Shown here piece after piece: positions 63,381 through 64,000 of a stretch of 64,000 nucleotides of DNA. How positions within the stretch are numbered: position 1 is the stretch's first letter; every line of letters begins with the position of its first letter. The notes beneath the pieces were generated by a model. That model had not been told where the DNA came from and did no database searches. It saw only the letters and a list, made by a program, of their open reading frames with translations. A program made the translations under genes and the position numbers. The stretch comes from Clostridium folliculivorans (GTDB taxonomy: Bacteria; Bacillota; Clostridia; Clostridiales; Clostridiaceae). The stretch spans positions 248,001 through 312,000 of the forward strand of contig NZ_BQXY01000002.1 in NCBI RefSeq assembly GCF_024341905.1, given 5' to 3'.

Positions 63381-64000
63381 CTATTCAGTCTGAGACTTGC
63401 TTTTAATATCAATCTTCCATCCAGTAAGCTTAGCAGCTAATCTTACATTCTGGCCTTCCTTACCTATAGCAAGCGATAATTGGTTATCATCTACAACTAC
63501 CTTAGCAGACTTACTATCTTCATCAATTGCAACATCTAAAACTTTAGCTGGGCTTAAAGCGTTAGCTATATATTCTTCAGGTAATTTACTCCATTTGATG
63601 ATATCAATTTTTTCATTCTTTAACTCATTGACTATATTTTGAACTCTTGAACCCTTTGGTCCAACACAAGCTCCCATAGGATCAACAGATTCATCAGTTG
63701 TATTTACTGCAATCTTAGTTCTTGAACCTGCTTCTCTTGCAATACTCTTAATTTCTACTACACCTTCAAAAATTTCAGGAACTTCTAACTCAAAAAGTCT
63801 TTTAACAAGTCCTGGATGAGTTCTTGAAACTAAAACTTGAGCACCTTTTGAAGTATTTTTTACTTCTACAATGTAAAGTTTTAACTTTTCATTGAAATTA
63901 TATTCCTCACCAGCCATTTGTTCGTTAGGTCCTAGAATTGCTTCTATTCTTCCTAAATCAACAAAAACATTGCCTTTATCTTTTCTAATTATCGTTCCAG
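63381..64000 (-). CDS. nusA: Transcription termination/antitermination factor NusA (C-terminal part, cut by window edge)
   Basis: The frame stays open from the stop at 63381 to the right edge, so the 5' end of the gene lies outside the window. The visible 206 residues begin in the S1 domain ([21 protein letters not shown]), include KH1 ([20 protein letters not shown]...[11 protein letters not shown]) and KH2 ([41 protein letters not shown]). It ends shortly after KH2, as in Firmicutes lacking the acidic repeats. It leads the nusA-rnpM-ylxQ-infB operon. The ATG at 63917 is internal. Confidence 0.95.
   Translation of the reverse strand, partial: GTIIRKDKGNVFVDLGRIEAILGPNEQMAGEEYNFNEKLKLYIVEVKNTSKGAQVLVSRTHPGLVKRLFELEVPEIFEGVVEIKSIAREAGSRTKIAVNTTDESVDPMGACVGPKGSRVQNIVNELKNEKIDIIKWSKLPEEYIANALSPAKVLDVAIDEDSKSAKVVVDDNQLSLAIGKEGQNVRLAAKLTGWKIDIKSKSQTE

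Overview
This window is a chromosomal segment of a low-GC, spore-forming Firmicute, most likely a Clostridium sensu stricto. The evidence is the very AT-rich sequence, strong GGAGG-type ribosome binding sites with frequent GTG/TTG starts, spoVS and an FtsK/SpoIIIE translocase, a fused ispH-rpsA gene, and the conserved clostridial order nusA-rnpM-ylxQ-infB-rbfA-nrnA-truB-ribF-rpsO-pnp-M16 peptidase-ylmC-dapG-tepA-ftsK-rimO-pgsA-recA-rny-spoVS. The species cannot be fixed from sequence alone. I see no rRNA, tRNA, CRISPR array or intact insertion sequence.

Layout. 0-10 kb: a mixed accessory stretch with a MATE exporter, a P-loop kinase-like protein, an ABC ATPase/permease pair, a NimA-like flavoprotein, a Cof-type HAD phosphatase, a CmpB-like membrane protein, a CAP-domain lipoprotein, a PadR regulator, a tiny Gly/Cys-rich protein and an endonuclease IV-like TIM barrel. 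10-19 kb: RNA modification and core metabolism (RluB-like pseudouridine synthase, MnmM, an RpiR regulator, a BaiN-like flavoprotein, cmk, ispH-rpsA, a GNAT protein, an aminotransferase). 19-31 kb: miaB-mutS-mutL-miaA-hfq, then the YnbB-like PLP enzyme, lexA, an acidic cysteine-motif protein and a Xer-type recombinase. 31-36 kb: purB, a DUF378 membrane protein, ptsH, aspB and a PHP phosphoesterase. 36-39.6 kb: a DUF5698-type gene of atypical base composition followed by about 2.8 kb of decayed DNA. I read this decayed part as holding a frameshifted JetA (Wadjet defence) remnant and a NERD-domain stub. 39.6-42.5 kb: a thiYXZ-type precursor importer under a TPP riboswitch. 42.6-64 kb: spoVS, rny, recA, pgsA, rimO, ftsK, tepA, dapG and the pnp/infB/nusA translation cluster, all on the minus strand; nusA runs off the right edge.

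How the parts work together. The core blocks cover translation (nusA-infB-rbfA-rpsO-S1), RNA decay (pnp, rny, nrnA, hfq), tRNA modification (miaA, miaB, mnmM, truB), mismatch repair (mutSL) and the SOS response. lexA and recA each carry a LexA-like box at their promoter.

The non-coding DNA is the most unusual part. I find at least three dispersed repeat families. Family A is a set of roughly 100-bp palindromic elements ending in GATGTACC-like arms, with four full copies, one half copy, and a fifth full copy that has been interrupted. Family B is a roughly 95-100-bp element present as a tandem pair near 35.9 kb and as a copy inserted inside a family A element at 46.5 kb, flanked by TATA on both sides. 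Family C is a roughly 120-bp conserved element lying just upstream of both ftsK and spoVS; it looks like an RNA, with a conserved stem followed by a terminator-like hairpin. A separate pair of 12-bp inverted repeats encloses a 95-bp element at 12.7 kb.
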